NCBI RefSeq assembly: GCF_000321225.1 | Contig: NW_004450464.1 | Location: 758,205 to 822,204, forward strand | DNA: 64,000 bases | Source of the DNA: Odobenus rosmarus divergens | Taxonomy: Eukaryota; Chordata; Mammalia; Carnivora; Odobenidae | Direction of reading: 5' to 3' | Position numbers and translations under genes: made by a program | Notes under the pieces: generated by a model | Told to the model about the DNA's origin: nothing | Seen by the model: the letters and a program-made list of their open reading frames with translations, nothing else | Databases searched by the model: none | Shown: piece after piece, positions 11,665-22,945 of the stretch | How positions within the stretch are numbered: the stretch's first letter is position 1 | How the letters are laid out: each line of letters opens with the position of its first letter

Positions 11665-13866
11665 AGAGTCTGGAGCCTACAAAATAAAATGCGCCGTAAG
11701 AAATGTGGGAGAATAAAAAGCCTTTTAAAATTATTAATATAAAATATAACGTATGTTAAATATTTTCATATATAAGTAATATATAATAGTAATGTAATAA
11801 TTAACATTCATTTTTCTGCAATGCAAACCTTCTCCACAACGAGGACAGACCCATTTTGTAAAAGTACCCTGTGGGTACATGCCTATAGTTTTCGTTATAC
11901 TTCATAAGCCCTCCTCCAATTTCAAGCACATCTCGGGAGACAGTTCCAGCAAGGGGAGAGGCTGAGTTTCCTACCTGAGCCACTGCAGAGCTGAGAGCAC
12001 CAGTAGGCTCGGGGAGAAGAAAAGGCCTAATCTGGACTTCAAGCCAGGAACTGGAGGATCACTAACATTCCTCTATGAGATGTAACAGGAAAGTCACTTA
12101 ATCTTGTTCATAACTCAAATGATAGGGCAACCTAAACCAATTTATGGTTCAACAGTGGGCTTACATTAGGTGGAAGAAAATTAATGAATTAAGAAAATTA
12201 ATGCAATAAAGCATCAGCATTTTTTTGCTTTTGCACAGATTATCACAATCAAGATCTTAACTTTCAGATTCAGCCGATGAATCTCCAAACTTCAGTTTGC
12301 ATCGTTAGCAAGTATAACTTCTAGTGAGATGTTCCTCAATTCACAGGTGGCACATTTTGAATCTCAGGGCCATTCTAGGAGTTGGTGACAGCCTCTCTTT
12401 CAAAACCTATTATTTCCTGAAACTCCTATCCATGTTGTATTTGGGGCAAATTATTACGTTTATATATATTTTGCATCTTACCATTCCCTATATGTGGGGT
12501 ATCTGTCATCTTTATATGTTTGTTTGTTTTGCTAATGCCTGTCCATCTTCCCAGGCCTGCCTGAATAGTATGTCATCCATAAGATCCTGAACAAGACCAG
12601 ATTGTGTCTGTAGCTTCATGGTAGTCATTTACCTCTTAGTAAAATTGTTTCTATTTTTTTTTACTTTTTCCCATATCACAGGACAATTTTTATGGCTTCA
12701 TTCATCTTTTACTTATAGATTTGGGATTTCTGCATAGAGTTGAATCTTAGACTTGATCAACTTCTTAGTCTCCTTCAATATGCTAGGTCAATTTGACCTC
12801 CAAGTGTATCATTACCAGCCTTTCTCATTGGCCTCCAAATTTCAGTGTACCCCATTTCAAAAACCACCATTTCACGCCGCCTACTCTGAAGCCTCATTCT
12901 GACTTTTGTCTCTAAAATAAGTACCTACCTGTCACCAACATTTTGCCTTCACCTGGATTCTTACATCTCCTCTTATCCACGGGGTAAACACACATACCAG
13001 TTTGCCCAGAACCTCTCCATTTTAAGCCTGTCATACGAGTGTAATTTTGGCATCCACTTTACTCTTAAAAGTTTCCAGGTTTGGAGAACGGATTACACAT
13101 TCACCTTATTTATACAGCTCACATGCTTTGTTGCTTTTCCTTTCTTCTCCATACCTCACTGCCTTGCGTATTATACACCCACTACTGCAAAATGTGTAAT
13201 ATTTTTAAAGTGAGGGAAATTGTCATGTAAAACGACGTAACATAATCTGTTTGCTCCGGGCATAAAGACTTTCGTTACCAGCATTATAAATGTCTGAGCA
13301 TTATTAAGTCTGAAAAGCGGACACAAACCAGAATGGGTGGGAAGAGAGACTGCATTTGGCACAGCTTCAAAAACATCATTTCAGGAAGAAAAATCCAATT
13401 CAATTTTCAGAATGACTGGTTAAACCAATCTATGACAGGTCTATATAATCAATATATACTGCCACTTACCTTGGCAGCATTCCTGGAGAGATCATTTTCC
13501 AAAATTGTCCTCTTCTCAGCCACTTTCTATTGTGTTTTATGCAAATTATTTTGGCTTGTCTATTGTATCTTTTTTTTCTGCTTCTACTACAACAAAGAAC
13601 TTAAAGTATTGCAATACGTATGAATTGATAGATATTTTTCAATCCCTGTACGCATTTCATTTCTTTGTGTAGTTAGTTTTAATGTGATTCTAAGTTATAA
13701 GACGTAGGTCAAAATATTTTCCCATTTTCAGGCTTCATGCAGAAAATTCTAACCCAACACTAACATAAAGCATTTCTATCCCTGTGATTTACCCCACTTT
13801 TACAAATTGGCATGTAAGCTCCTGCCCTACCACATGCAGAAGCATCTCTAGACCTCCCCCTTGAAA
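11665..13866. other. No gene recognised
   Basis: About 2.2 kb without a feature I can name. Open frames at 11801-11983, 12324-12590, 13171-13362 and 13333-13623 have no recognisable domain and no supporting splice or promoter context. Confidence 0.45.
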
Positions 13867-13881
13867 GAATTAGTGTTTTCC

Positions 13882-14118
13882 TTTTTTTTTTAATTTAATT
13901 TTGGGAGTATTGCTGTATTGCTGTCTTTTTTTTTTTAAGATTTTATTATTTACTTGACAGAGAGAGAGAGAGCACAAGCAGGGGAAGCAGCAGAGAGAGA
14001 GGTAGAAGCAGGCTCCCCGCTGAGCAGGGAACCCGATGTAGGGCCAATCCCAGGACCCTGGGATCATGACCCCAGCTGAAGGCAGATGCTTAACTCACTG
14101 AGCCATCCAGGCACCCCA
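13882..14118 (-). mobile_element. CAN-SINE, reverse strand, with extra 3' sequence
   Basis: The SINE body occupies about 13924-14118 on the reverse strand (head ending GCCATCCAGGCACCCC, first A-tail as the T-run at 13925-13936). The duplicated target GAATTAGTGTTTTCC lies at 13867-13881 and about 14120-14134, so the inserted unit includes about 42 further bases (13882-13923). On the SINE strand those bases are non-SINE sequence ending in a second A-run. This looks like read-through of the first tail into flanking DNA, that is a 3' transduction. Confidence 0.9.
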
Positions 14119-14259
14119 GGAATTAGTGTTTTCCTGGTCAGCAAAGTTTTTGGCAGCAGACATAGCCACTGGTTAAGGAACAGTTGGTTTTCTCCAAAAC
14201 CATGTCTGATAAGTGCCCTCTGTCAAAGGACAAGCACCCATTTAATATTTGGAGTTATT

Positions 14260-14800
14260 AAAGAGAAATGGATCCAGAACTGCTTTCACCACCCCCTACT
14301 TCAATACCTCCTCATAACCCTCAGCAGCTTCCCATTGCTCTGAGAACAAAAGCTAAATCTAGATCCCTGGCTGAAAAGTCCCTGCATGGTCTGGATGCTA
14401 CCCCCATCTCCTCCACTCTTGACGATCACCATGTTCTAGTGACACTGGCCTCTTTTCTGTTGCTGAAAGAACATGCCAATCCCTTTTCCTTCTCTGCCCA
14501 GAAAACACTCCTCTCAGCCCTTCCGGTCATAGGCTCATTCTCTTGCTCCACTTCTCAGCTCGAGCATCACCTCCCTGGAGAAGCCTCCTCTCCCTGCATC
14601 ATAGAAAAATTCCTCTGGTTTGTTTCTTTCTTTGCCCTCCTAATTCCTCTATAGCTCTTATTACAGTTAGTTTTCTTATGTGCTTGCTTAATTAGTTGTC
14701 TGCCCATCAGGGACTATGCCTGTCTTTTTAACCCCAATATCCCAGTGGCTAGCACATAATGGGTGATGGGTGAATGTCTGTCACATGAATGACTGCCCAA
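14260..14800 (+). mobile_element. LINE-2 3' region
   Basis: Forward-strand L2 remnant. It shows the late ORF2 and 3' UTR pattern: CAGCAGCTTCCCATTGCTCT near 14322, CTCCCTGCATGGTCTGGATGC-like wording at 14380, the 'cacctccctggagaagcctcc' area near 14567, then GGGACTATGCCTGTCTTTTT and AGTGGCTAGCACATAATGGG at 14710-14762. Frames at 14086-14343 and 14268-14654 are leftovers of this element, not genes. Confidence 0.8.
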
Positions 14801-15146
14801 AACAAGACTGATAACAGGCAATGTTTCTCATAGTACCACTTTCTCTGCCTCCATTTCTGCTGGTATCTAGCTCCTTTCCAGCAAGCTATCAATTCCCACT
14901 AAATCACTGGATCTCAACCTTGGTTGTTGTGAGCAAAAAATTAAAGCAGCCAACCTTTGATCCATGGCAAGGCAGGGTGTGAATGAGGGAAGGGGCATAC
15001 TGGGGGGATGAAAAGAAGCAGGTGACATTGTTTAATCCTCATGTCAATTGGACTGCCAGATAAATAGACTAATAATTTAATAGAAGAAACACACTCTTTC
15101 TCTGAAATGCCCTTGGCAGGCTATCCCTGGCTAACAAATGCCTATA

Positions 15147-15163
15147 GTAAAAAAAAAAAAAAA
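15147..15163. repeat. A-tract
   Basis: Run of 15-16 A, possibly the tail of an unrecognised retro-insertion. Confidence 0.5.
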
Positions 15164-15461
15164 CCCTAGGATCTATAAGCCATAGATAATGTTACATGTG
15201 CTATATCACGTATGAAACTGCTCTGTTTAATAGTTTGAATACCCCACCACAGGAGGCAATTCCTGCTAATCTCACACAGAAATATCATCAATAATTGGGG
15301 TAAAAAGCACATATCCATTAAGGCAAGATAGGACCATAAGTCCCCACACTTCTCTTTGCTCCATCTGCATCTCCTGAAGACCTGTATCTTTGAAATTATT
15401 TCGTAAAGCTGGATACTGAGTAGGATCTCTGATTTATGAAAATCTGATTCAATTATCCAAT

Positions 15462-15486
15462 CGTGTGTGTGTGTGTGTGTGTGTGT
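15462..15486. repeat. (GT)n microsatellite
   Basis: About 12 uninterrupted GT units. It is likely to be polymorphic. Confidence 0.93.
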
Positions 15487-15656
15487 TAGCTCAGCTGTGA
15501 ATCAGAATCCCATGAGGAGTATAAAAATTACCAAGATCCAAGAATTGTAGGAGGAAAGAAAAAGAGTCTGAAGGGTGTTTCTATGATATAATCCTGGCCC
15601 AGGCTTCAGATGATACCAGTTGCAGGTGATACCAAAGAGCTTCAGGTAATACCAGT

Positions 15657-16440
15657 TGCAGTGGATTGAATAGTGCCCCCCCCACCACCACCACCAAAGG
15701 ATGTGTCTACCTCCTCACTCCTGCAACCTGTCGTCTTTATCAGCTCGGGCTGCCAAAACAAATCACCACAGACTGGGTGGCTTAGACAACAATCATTTAG
15801 TTTCTCACAGTCCTGGAACATAGAAGTCTGTAATGAACATGCCAGGAAATTCAGTTCCCAGTAAGAACCCTCTCCCTGGCTTAGTCTTGCTTTGTCTTCA
15901 CATGAGAGGGGGAGCTACAGAGAGACAGAAACAGAGAGAGGATACAAAACCCATTGGGAAGTCTCCACTCTCATTACTTCATCTAAGCCTAATTAACTCC
16001 TAAAGGCCCCATCTCTAAATACCATCACATTAGAGGTTAGAGCTTCAATATATGAATTTTGAGAGGACGTGATTCAGTCCATAGTACCTGTGAATGTAAC
16101 CTTATATGGAAAAAAAGGTCTTTGCAGATATTAAGGTTCTTGAAAAGACATCTTGGATTATCTGAGTGGACCCTAAATCCAACAAAAGGTGTCATAGAAG
16201 AGAAAGGCAGGGGGAGATTAAGCATATGGAGGAAAAGGTCATGCAAACACAGAAGCAGGGACTGGAGTTGTAGAGCCCCAAGCCAAGGAATACTTGTTGT
16301 AGCCAACAAGGGCTTGAACACACAAGGATTGCTTCTCCCTTAGAGCCACCGGAGGCCATTCAACTCTGTCGACACTTTGATTTTGGACTTCTGGCATCCA
16401 GAACTATGAGACCACCAATTTCTCTTTTAAGCCAAGAAAG
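15657..16440 (+). mobile_element. MaLR LTR (MLT1-like), host of a nested LTR
   Basis: The outer element is in two pieces, 15657-15730 and 16086-about 16440. It begins TGCAGTGGATTGAATAGTGC (the MLT1-type 'ATGGATTGAATTGTG' start). After the interruption it continues with TGTGAATGTAACCTTATATG, a GGTCTTTGCAGATATTAAGG box and TTGGACTTCTGGCATCCAGA, all standard MLT1 landmarks in order. The C-run plus (CCA)n at 15677-15695 is a small local repeat. The right end is eroded. Confidence 0.8.
15731..16085 (-). mobile_element. MaLR LTR, reverse strand, nested in another MaLR LTR
   Basis: Reverse-strand LTR beginning (on +) TCGTCTTTATCAGCTCGGGC and ending GATTCAGTCCATAGT. The CACAGACTGGGTGGCTTAGA and ATACCATCACATTAGAGGTT blocks are typical of MaLR LTRs. 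The 5-base duplication ACCTG is at 15726-15730 and 16086-16090, as expected for the ERVL/MaLR class. Solo LTR, no internal region. Confidence 0.82.
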
Positions 16441-17480
16441 AAAAAAAATGCCAATGTTCAAACTCCCCCTCAGTCTAATTAAATCAGTATCTTCTAGAAT
16501 TGATGTCCTGGAACCGCTATTGTTTGAAGCCCCTGAGGTAGTAACTCTGCCATGTATTCGAGGTTTAGAAGCTAAAACCCAAGTATTACTCCTTCCAGAG
16601 TAATTTTCATTTTAATGAGCATTTCTTCATTCTGAGAGACCAAAAATAGTCTTGACCTTCTGTAATATAATGCCCAGTGGCAGATTATTTGTACTAGGGA
16701 ATGTACTGGAACCTAAGGGTAGTGACAATATATATTAGAGACCTCTGAATCCTTTAAAATCTATTGTCACTTCTATTTTGAGTAAGTGAAATGACTGGAA
16801 GAGAATTTCTTGAAAGATATTTGAAAAATAGCTTGAGGAGCATTATGAAAGAGGAAAGCATTTTTATTTCTTGATATTGCATTAAAAATACTAATTCTAA
16901 ATTAGCCTGTAATGTCAAAAAAACTGGGTTTTCCCCCTTTTTTTATGCAATAATTTCCTATAGTTTTTCTTTCCTAATCAATCATCCTGATAATAGTGAA
17001 TAAATCTAGCTATACCAAGTGAAATAAAGAAGCAAATAATCAAAGCCTTGCAGGGAAATAGAGACAGTTCATCTCACCCCAATCCTTTCATTTTAACCTG
17101 CCGTCAAATGGCAGTGCAGAGGGCCACCTCTTCATCTCTATTTCTTAAGAAAAGAATTAGTCATACATATTGTTAAATTGGCTTCATTTCCAAAGAATAA
17201 ATGAGAGATGAACTGCATTGAACAAAGGGACAGCACTACACTTAGAAAGTTATTTGCTTGCAAAAGGAAATCAATGTAAAGCAGTCTTACAACATTGCAT
17301 GACATTAAATGTCTATAATCACTTTATTCTGCTTAAGGTGTATAGATGTGTTCCGCCTGCATTCTCCCTCTATAATCTCTCCCTAGGAAAACTCATCTCC
17401 TTGCACAACCGCAGGGATCACTTATAAACTAATAGTTCTCAAATCCCCATCTCTATCCCTGCCATCCATTCTAAGCCCCA
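16441..17480. other. No gene recognised
   Basis: About 1 kb with no repeat or gene that I can name. Short open frames only. Confidence 0.4.
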
Positions 17481-17483
17481 GGG

Positions 17484-17690
17484 GCTGTATAGTACAGTGA
17501 CTAAGGATGTATATCCAGGCTTTGGAGTCAGAGTGTCTATGCTCAACTCCCAGCCACCACACATAGGCTGGATTACATCCTCAATAAGCCTCGCCTTCAT
17601 CATCTTAAATTGAGAAAAATGCATGTGACCCACTCCAATGCCTGGCTACAAGTAAGTACTTGATAAATGTTATACTTACTTTAATTATCA
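17484..17690 (+). repeat. MIR SINE, partial
   Basis: Contains GTATAGTACAGTGACTAAGG, then CCAGGCTTTGGAGTCAGAGT, and further on AATGCCTGGCTACAAGTAAG with TTGATAAATG. These are the MIR 5' tRNA-like part and 3' tail, separated by eroded sequence. Confidence 0.7.
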
Positions 17691-17929
17691 TCATTAAGCC
17701 TAGCCACACAGGTGTCCCGGGAATATCCTGAATACAAAATCATCCAAAGCTGAATTCAGTATTTTTTCCAAATACTTAATTCATCTCTGTGAGCTCTACC
17801 GTATTCAATGCTATCATCCTACCAAGTATGTGGCCTCCAGAGAATCATTTTTTAATTCCTCCTTCCCCGCTAATTTCCCACTTACGTTTACTTGCCGCAT
17901 TCTGCTGCTCCATCTCTGCAGGTTCTTAC

Positions 17930-18180
17930 TAATCCATTTTCATCCATCTTCATGACATGACCTGAATCAGGCCATCATCACTTTGCAACCTCCTTGGAAC
18001 TGGTCTCCTAGGCTCTGATCTCTTGTCCTCACATTGCTGCCTGATTTCTCCCAGCAACACAGATCTGAACCAAAAATAACTCTCCAGTGCAGTTCAAATG
18101 CTTTACTTCACATGTCATTCCAAGACCTTCAAAATCAGGTCTCAACCAGCCCATGAAGCCTCACCTCTCTTACAGTCTTC
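17930..18180 (+). mobile_element. LINE-2 fragment
   Basis: L2-like late ORF2 wording: GGCCATCATCACTTTGCAAC followed by CTCCTTGGAACTGGTCTCCT, then CACAGATCTGAACC and TTCAAAATCAGGTCTCAACC. Heavily diverged. Confidence 0.6.
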
Positions 18181-18544
18181 TTAGGATCTCAGTCTCACCC
18201 CACTCCTGATAAATGATACTAATAAGAGTTGCCCACTCCCGTGGGCACTCTCAGAGATAAATATAATTAACTGACCACTGACTGCAAATATGTCCCTCAG
18301 GAAAACAAGATAGAATGCAAGTGAAATCAGTGTATAATCAGTATAATCAATCTGATTGATCTGTGATTTTAATTTATGTCTCAAGGAAAATTATGTGTAA
18401 ACTTTGGGCTTTATAATTCATTTCAAAAGGACTACCAGATTTTTGTCTCTCATTCAATCTTCATAAATTTGGGGGTGGCTTTATTATGGATGAGTAATGC
18501 TAGCCAACAACCTAAAACTTAAATTAAGCCTAAATGGCTATTGT

Positions 18545-18745
18545 GATACCTCCTGGTACACTCTTCTTTCAGTATTCTCCCCAAAACACCTTATACCATA
18601 GCCCCCAACCTCACATCTCTGAAATACCTACGCATATGGTGTTCCCTCTGCCTCCCATGCCTTATTTGCCCTTTCTCATTCTTATTTATTTATACTTACT
18701 CAAACTTCCACTCTTAATTGGTATCCTCTCTTTGAATATTCTTTT
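18545..18745 (+). mobile_element. Possible LINE-2 fragment, continuation
   Basis: C/T-rich L2-like text (GTGTTCCCTCTGCCTCCCAT, CTTACTCAAACTTCCACTCT). It probably continues the 17930-18180 fragment across about 360 unidentified bases. The 110-codon frame at 18534-18866 runs through it and is not a gene. Confidence 0.45.
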
Positions 18746-19059
18746 TTTTCCACACATAATATCATTACTTATTTCATGTTTCAAATCTCTTTTATTCAGT
18801 TATGCTACATTTGAATGGGCAGCAGCATGCTTTTATTTAGTACAGGTTAAGAACTTGGTTCTGTGACAATTCAGTTACCAGCTGTGGGAATGACTGATCC
18901 TCCCCTCCCCGTGCCCACCCCTTCCTTTGAGGTGACTGCCAAGAGGGACAGAATCCATTCCGTTCCACGTAGCTGCACACAGAGTGGCTCCATGGGTTGC
19001 ATTTGCTTGTCTTTTCACTCTTTCTCTGTGTGTGTGCTTTTAACACTAAAAAGGTAATT

Positions 19060-19258
19060 TTAATACAGACAAATTTATCAATGATTTTTCTTTATGGTTT
19101 ACAATTTTTATGTTTCATTTAAAAAACCTCTCCGTGGCCTGAGATAATAAAAATTTTATTCTATATTATCTTCTGGAAGCTTCGTGACTTTTCCTTTCAC
19201 ATTTACGTCTTCTATCCACCATGAATTAACTTTTGTGTATAGTGTAGCAACTATTAGA
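19060..19258 (-). mobile_element. Old LINE-1 fragment, reverse strand
   Basis: Reverse-strand L1 ORF2 remnant, recognised by TCCACCATGAATTAACTTTT and TTTGTGTATAGTG at 19215-19241 and the 'ttattctatattatcttctgg' area near 19157. Diverged. It abuts the younger L1 that follows. Confidence 0.6.
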
Positions 19259-19267
19259 AAACAATAA

Positions 19268-19602
19268 TGAGTTATTTTGCTAAGTCAATTATCATACGAT
19301 CTCACTGATATGTGGAATTTAAGAAACAAGGCAGAGGATCATAGGGGAAGAGAGGAAAAAAAGAAACAAGATGAAACCAGAGAGGGAGACAAACCCTAAG
19401 AGACTCTTAATCTTAGGAAAAAAACTGAGGGTTGCTAGAGGGGCGGGACGGATGGGGTAACTGGGTGATGGACATTGGGGAGGGTATGTGTTGTAATGAG
19501 CACTGAGTATTATTTAAGATTGATGAATCACAGACCTGTACCCCTGAAACAAATAATACATTATATGTTAATTAATTGAATTTAAATAAAAAAATAAATC
19601 AA
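19268..19602 (+). mobile_element. Carnivore LINE-1 3' end
   Basis: Last bases of ORF2 (TTTTGCTAAGT, then CAATTATCATACGATCTCAC) and full 3' UTR: ATGTGGAATTTAAGAAACAA, CAAACCCTAAGAGACTCTTA, ACTGAGGGTTGCTAGAGGGG, CACAGACCTGTACCCCTGAA and the end TTGAATTTAAATAAAAAAAT. About 25 bases normally found between the GCTAAGT and CAATTATC motifs are missing. A short CAATAAT match at both ends may be the target duplication. Confidence 0.9.
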
Positions 19603-19607
19603 TAATA

Positions 19608-19800
19608 ATTTTAATCCCATTTATAATTCCAAAAAATTATTAGATAGCTTGTAATAAATCTAATGAAATATGTTCAAGATCTTTACAGGAAATCTACAAA
19701 ACCTTGTTATGAGAAATTAGAGACATCACAATAAATTAAGGGATTTGTGGATTAGGATTAGGAAATTAAATATTGTTAACACTGCAATTATTTGAAAGTT
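19608..19800 (+). mobile_element. Old LINE-1 ORF2 fragment
   Basis: L1 ORF2-like wording in order: CCCATTTATAATTCC, AATAAATCTAATGAAATATG, TTCAAGATCTTTACAGGAAA, ATTGTTAACACTGCAATTAT. It is strongly diverged and lies in the opposite direction to the old L1 piece at 19060-19258. The younger L1 lies between them. Confidence 0.7.
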
Positions 19801-20716
19801 CTCTGACTCCCTCAAAGAGCAGGTGCATATGTCTCCTAATATTTGAACTTCAGACTGGGCTGAAATTCTAAGGTCCAGATAGGTCTAGGTCAGTTTGGGC
19901 TGACTCCTAAACTACAATTTGCAACACCCATATTCACCCAAGAGAAAGAGTCTAGGAAAGAAACCGATACTGAAAACCAGGAAAATGTACAACTGCAGTG
20001 TTGTATATTGTAGGGAGAGAGTCTAGGTCTAAGGCAACTGGATAGAAATTATAATGTCAAATCAGAGAAATATAGAGGAGAGTAGATATAGGAAGATAGG
20101 GCCCACAGAGATTATCGAAGGCACTGGGTTATGGCCATCAGCTGTTTTTACAAGTCATGTAGGCCCTCAGCCAAGAATGGAGGAAAAGCTCTCAGAGACC
20201 ATTGGCACACCAGTGCAATTTGTACATTCTCTACTTTATGGGAATTTGTGATATTTTTTTCGCAAACTGTGGAGAAAAATTTCTCTAGGTCAAGGAATTA
20301 AATGTAAATGAACAGGGAAAAGAAAAATAAAACTTTATATAGTACACTGGTACAGAAAAAATGGAGAGACAAAAATATATGGGATACTTTAATTACTAAT
20401 ATGTTAGGTATGCTAATGTACGCAAATTTCAAAACAGAATCAGGTCCTAACTTGCATTTCTAGGCTAAGGACAGAAAACATTGCTCTTGAACTATTCTAG
20501 GTAAGAAAGGCTTCATCCTAGTATAGTGGTGTCCAATTTTTCTCTGGTGATTCAAAATATAGTTAAAGTAAAAATTTCAAAACTGGGCTGTAATCAGGCA
20601 ATTTTGAATTAAAACACCAAAAAGACAAAATTGATTCCCCCTGACAAAAATTTCCTTGCATTTAAAAGGAAAGTTTCCAGAGAATTTTCATTGATTTTAA
20701 ATGTGGTGATCTCTGT
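19801..20716. other. No gene recognised
   Basis: About 900 bases with no recognised element. A 65-codon frame at 20054-20251 has no recognisable domain. Confidence 0.4.
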
Positions 20717-20726
20717 TAAAAATATT

Positions 20727-20892
20727 TTTTAGAGAATTTATTTATTTATTTGACAGGGAGAGACACAGCGAGAGAGGGAACACAAGCAGGGGGAGCGGGA
20801 GAGGGAGAAACAGGCTTCCTGCTGAGCAGGACCCTGGGACCATGACCCAAGCCGAAGGCAGACACTTAACGACTGAGCCACCCAGGCACCCC
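20727..20892 (-). mobile_element. CAN-SINE, reverse strand, internally deleted
   Basis: Reverse-strand SINE with TTATTTATTTATTTGACAGG tail region and head ending GCCACCCAGGCACCCC. About 25 bases usually found between GCTGAGCAGG and GGACCCTGGGA (the 'gagcccgatgcggggctcga' block) are absent. Target duplication TTAAAAATATT / CAAAAATATTA at about 20717-20727 and 20892-20902. Confidence 0.9.
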
Positions 20893-21414
20893 AAAAATAT
20901 TATTCATTGTATTTTAAAATAAATGTAAATGGTTTAAATGAAAATTACTGCTGTCAAAAAATAATATCAACCTCATCGGAATAGATGAAAAAAATTAGAA
21001 CCCTAACTTTGATAGGCATATGTTGATTAGATGAATTGATAGATACTTAGATACTTAAGTAGGTAGATATTTACTAACCAATTTTTAATTTGTTTTTTAA
21101 AAAATATTTCAATTTATCGTATTAATGTCTCAGTTGATTCTCTCAATAAAAAGGAATTTGCACTTCTAGCAGGTGCAAAGGTGACAGCCTGAAATCTATC
21201 CTGTTTCCCTAGTCAGGTCACATGCCCTAGCTCAGGGCTACATCCTGGAGAAAGCAGCGTATTTTCTAATTCACACCAAGGCTAGCAGCAGATTTTATAG
21301 TTCTATAATAACTCAAGTGTCTGCATCATTCTTAATACAAAATGAGAGGTAACATAACACATCACATGACATGTGATACCTCTTTACATTGAGAGGAAAT
21401 ATTCACTCACATAT

Positions 21415-21870
21415 GCATGCATTCATGCATGGATACATGGAATAAATATTGATTAAGCATCTACGATGTGTCAAGTGCTTTTCTAGGTGTAGGGGACATA
21501 ACCGGGAGCAAAACAGAAAGAAATCTCTGTTCTCATGGAGCTTATATTCTAGTGAGGAGAGACAGACTCTAAATAGGACAAATTAGTAAAACATAAAGCA
21601 TTCAGAAAACGCAGGGTGATACATAAATGATAAAAAAAATAAAGCAAGGAAAGCGGATAGAATACAGGGAAGCTGGGAAAGGCATTACAATTTTAGAGAG
21701 TGTGTCCAGTGAAAGCTGACACAAAAGATAGCATTTGATTAAAAACCTAGAGGAAGTGAGGAATGAGTCCTGCACTTATCTGTAGGAAAGAGTGGTCCAC
21801 GTAGAAACTGTGGATCATGTGCAAATGCCCTAAGGTGGGATTATATCTGGTGAGTTGGACAGTTGAATCA
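21415..21870 (-). mobile_element. LINE-2 3' end, reverse strand
   Basis: On the + strand: GGAATAAATATTGATTAAGC, CTGTTCTCATGGAGCTTATA, TTCTAGTGAGGAGAGACAGA, then GATCATGTGCAAATGCCCTA. This is the reverse complement of the L2 3' end and late ORF2. It is the same family and direction as 44845-46040. Confidence 0.75.
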
Positions 21871-21894
21871 CCAGGCATATATATAGCAGTTACA

Positions 21895-22085
21895 AGATGC
21901 AAAGTAGTATTCTAATTATTTTACATAGAAATACTCATTTAGTCCTCACAGCAACCTTATGATCCAGTGGCTGCCATTATTCCCATTTTATAGATGAGTA
22001 AAATGAGGCATAGGTAGTTAGGTAGTTTGCTCAGAATTATGCAACTATTCAGTGAAAATTTCAATTTGGCTCTTGGGCCGATGTT
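21895..22085 (-). repeat. MIR SINE, reverse strand
   Basis: Reverse-complement MIR: TCATTTAGTCCTCACAGCAA, CCATTTTATAGATGAGTAAA, ATGAGGCATAGGTAGTTAGG, TTTGCTCAGAATTATGCAAC. It directly follows the L2 fragment. Confidence 0.8.
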
Positions 22086-22448
22086 CATAATCTCTCTACT
22101 ATAGTATTTATTAATAATTTAGTGATTTTAGTCACCAGTGAATGCAGATTATGCATTTTTTAATTTATGCATATTTATAAAAATAGAAAGAAGAAAAAAG
22201 TTTAATAATCCAGTAAAGCTGATCATCCCAGTAGGCCAACCCAGAAAATCCCCCATAGCAAAGTAGATATTCATCCACCAATCCCTGTAGGCTCCTTGCA
22301 AAGCATAAGGTTTTCTCATTGGTTCAAGCCTCATAAATGATGTAAAATTTAAAAAGGACCAACTTCACAAACCACTAAATTTTGGTTATTATTATTCTGG
22401 GACATACATAGCTGACTTACTTGCCTGCTTAAACATTGTAGGCAGGTA

Positions 22449-22640
22449 AATAGCAGAATAGTTAATAGCAGATTCTATACCAGATTTTCTGAGTATGAAT
22501 CACAACTCCATTATTAACTAGCTATGATGTTAACCAGCCACTTAACCCCTCTGGGTCTCAGAGCCTTTCATTCAGAAACATGGATGGTAATAGTACCTAT
22601 CCCATACAATTTTTACGAGAAGAAATTGCATTAGCAGTGC
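22449..22640 (+). repeat. MIR SINE
   Basis: Forward MIR: TAGCAGAATAGTTAATAGCA start, CTAGCTATGATGTTAACCAG, CACTTAACCCCTCTGGGTCT, then TGGTAATAGTACCTATCCCA. Confidence 0.75.
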
Positions 22641-22724
22641 CTTTAGTGGGGCAAGGATGACAAAGTGCTAGTTTGATTATTCCTTTAGAGGTCATCTATT
22701 ATACTATGTCAGCAACGGACTCTA

Positions 22725-22945
22725 GTGGTAGGCTATACGGATTGGAATCCCAGAGTAACCACTTCCCAGACTGTGTCTTGGGTAACCTAACACCTCAATG
22801 CCCTAGTAAATGGGGGATAATAACATTAATAACTTCACAATGTTGTTGGAAGGATTGTATGAGTTAATATATGTATATTATACTCATATGTATAATGTAT
22901 ATGTATAATGCCTAGACCAGTACCTGGCCCGTAATAAGTATTATA
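22725..22945 (+). repeat. MIR SINE
   Basis: A second forward MIR 85 bases after the previous one: GATTGGAATCCCAGAGTAAC, AATGGGGGATAATAACATTA, TTGTTGGAAGGATTGTATGA, then AGACCAGTACCTGGCCCGTA. A TA/TG-rich microsatellite-like patch (about 22866-22908) sits near its 3' end. Confidence 0.75.

Noticed and set aside
14268..14654. 128-codon forward frame
   Set aside because: It lies within a decayed LINE-2 copy. The residues follow L2 text rather than a cellular gene.
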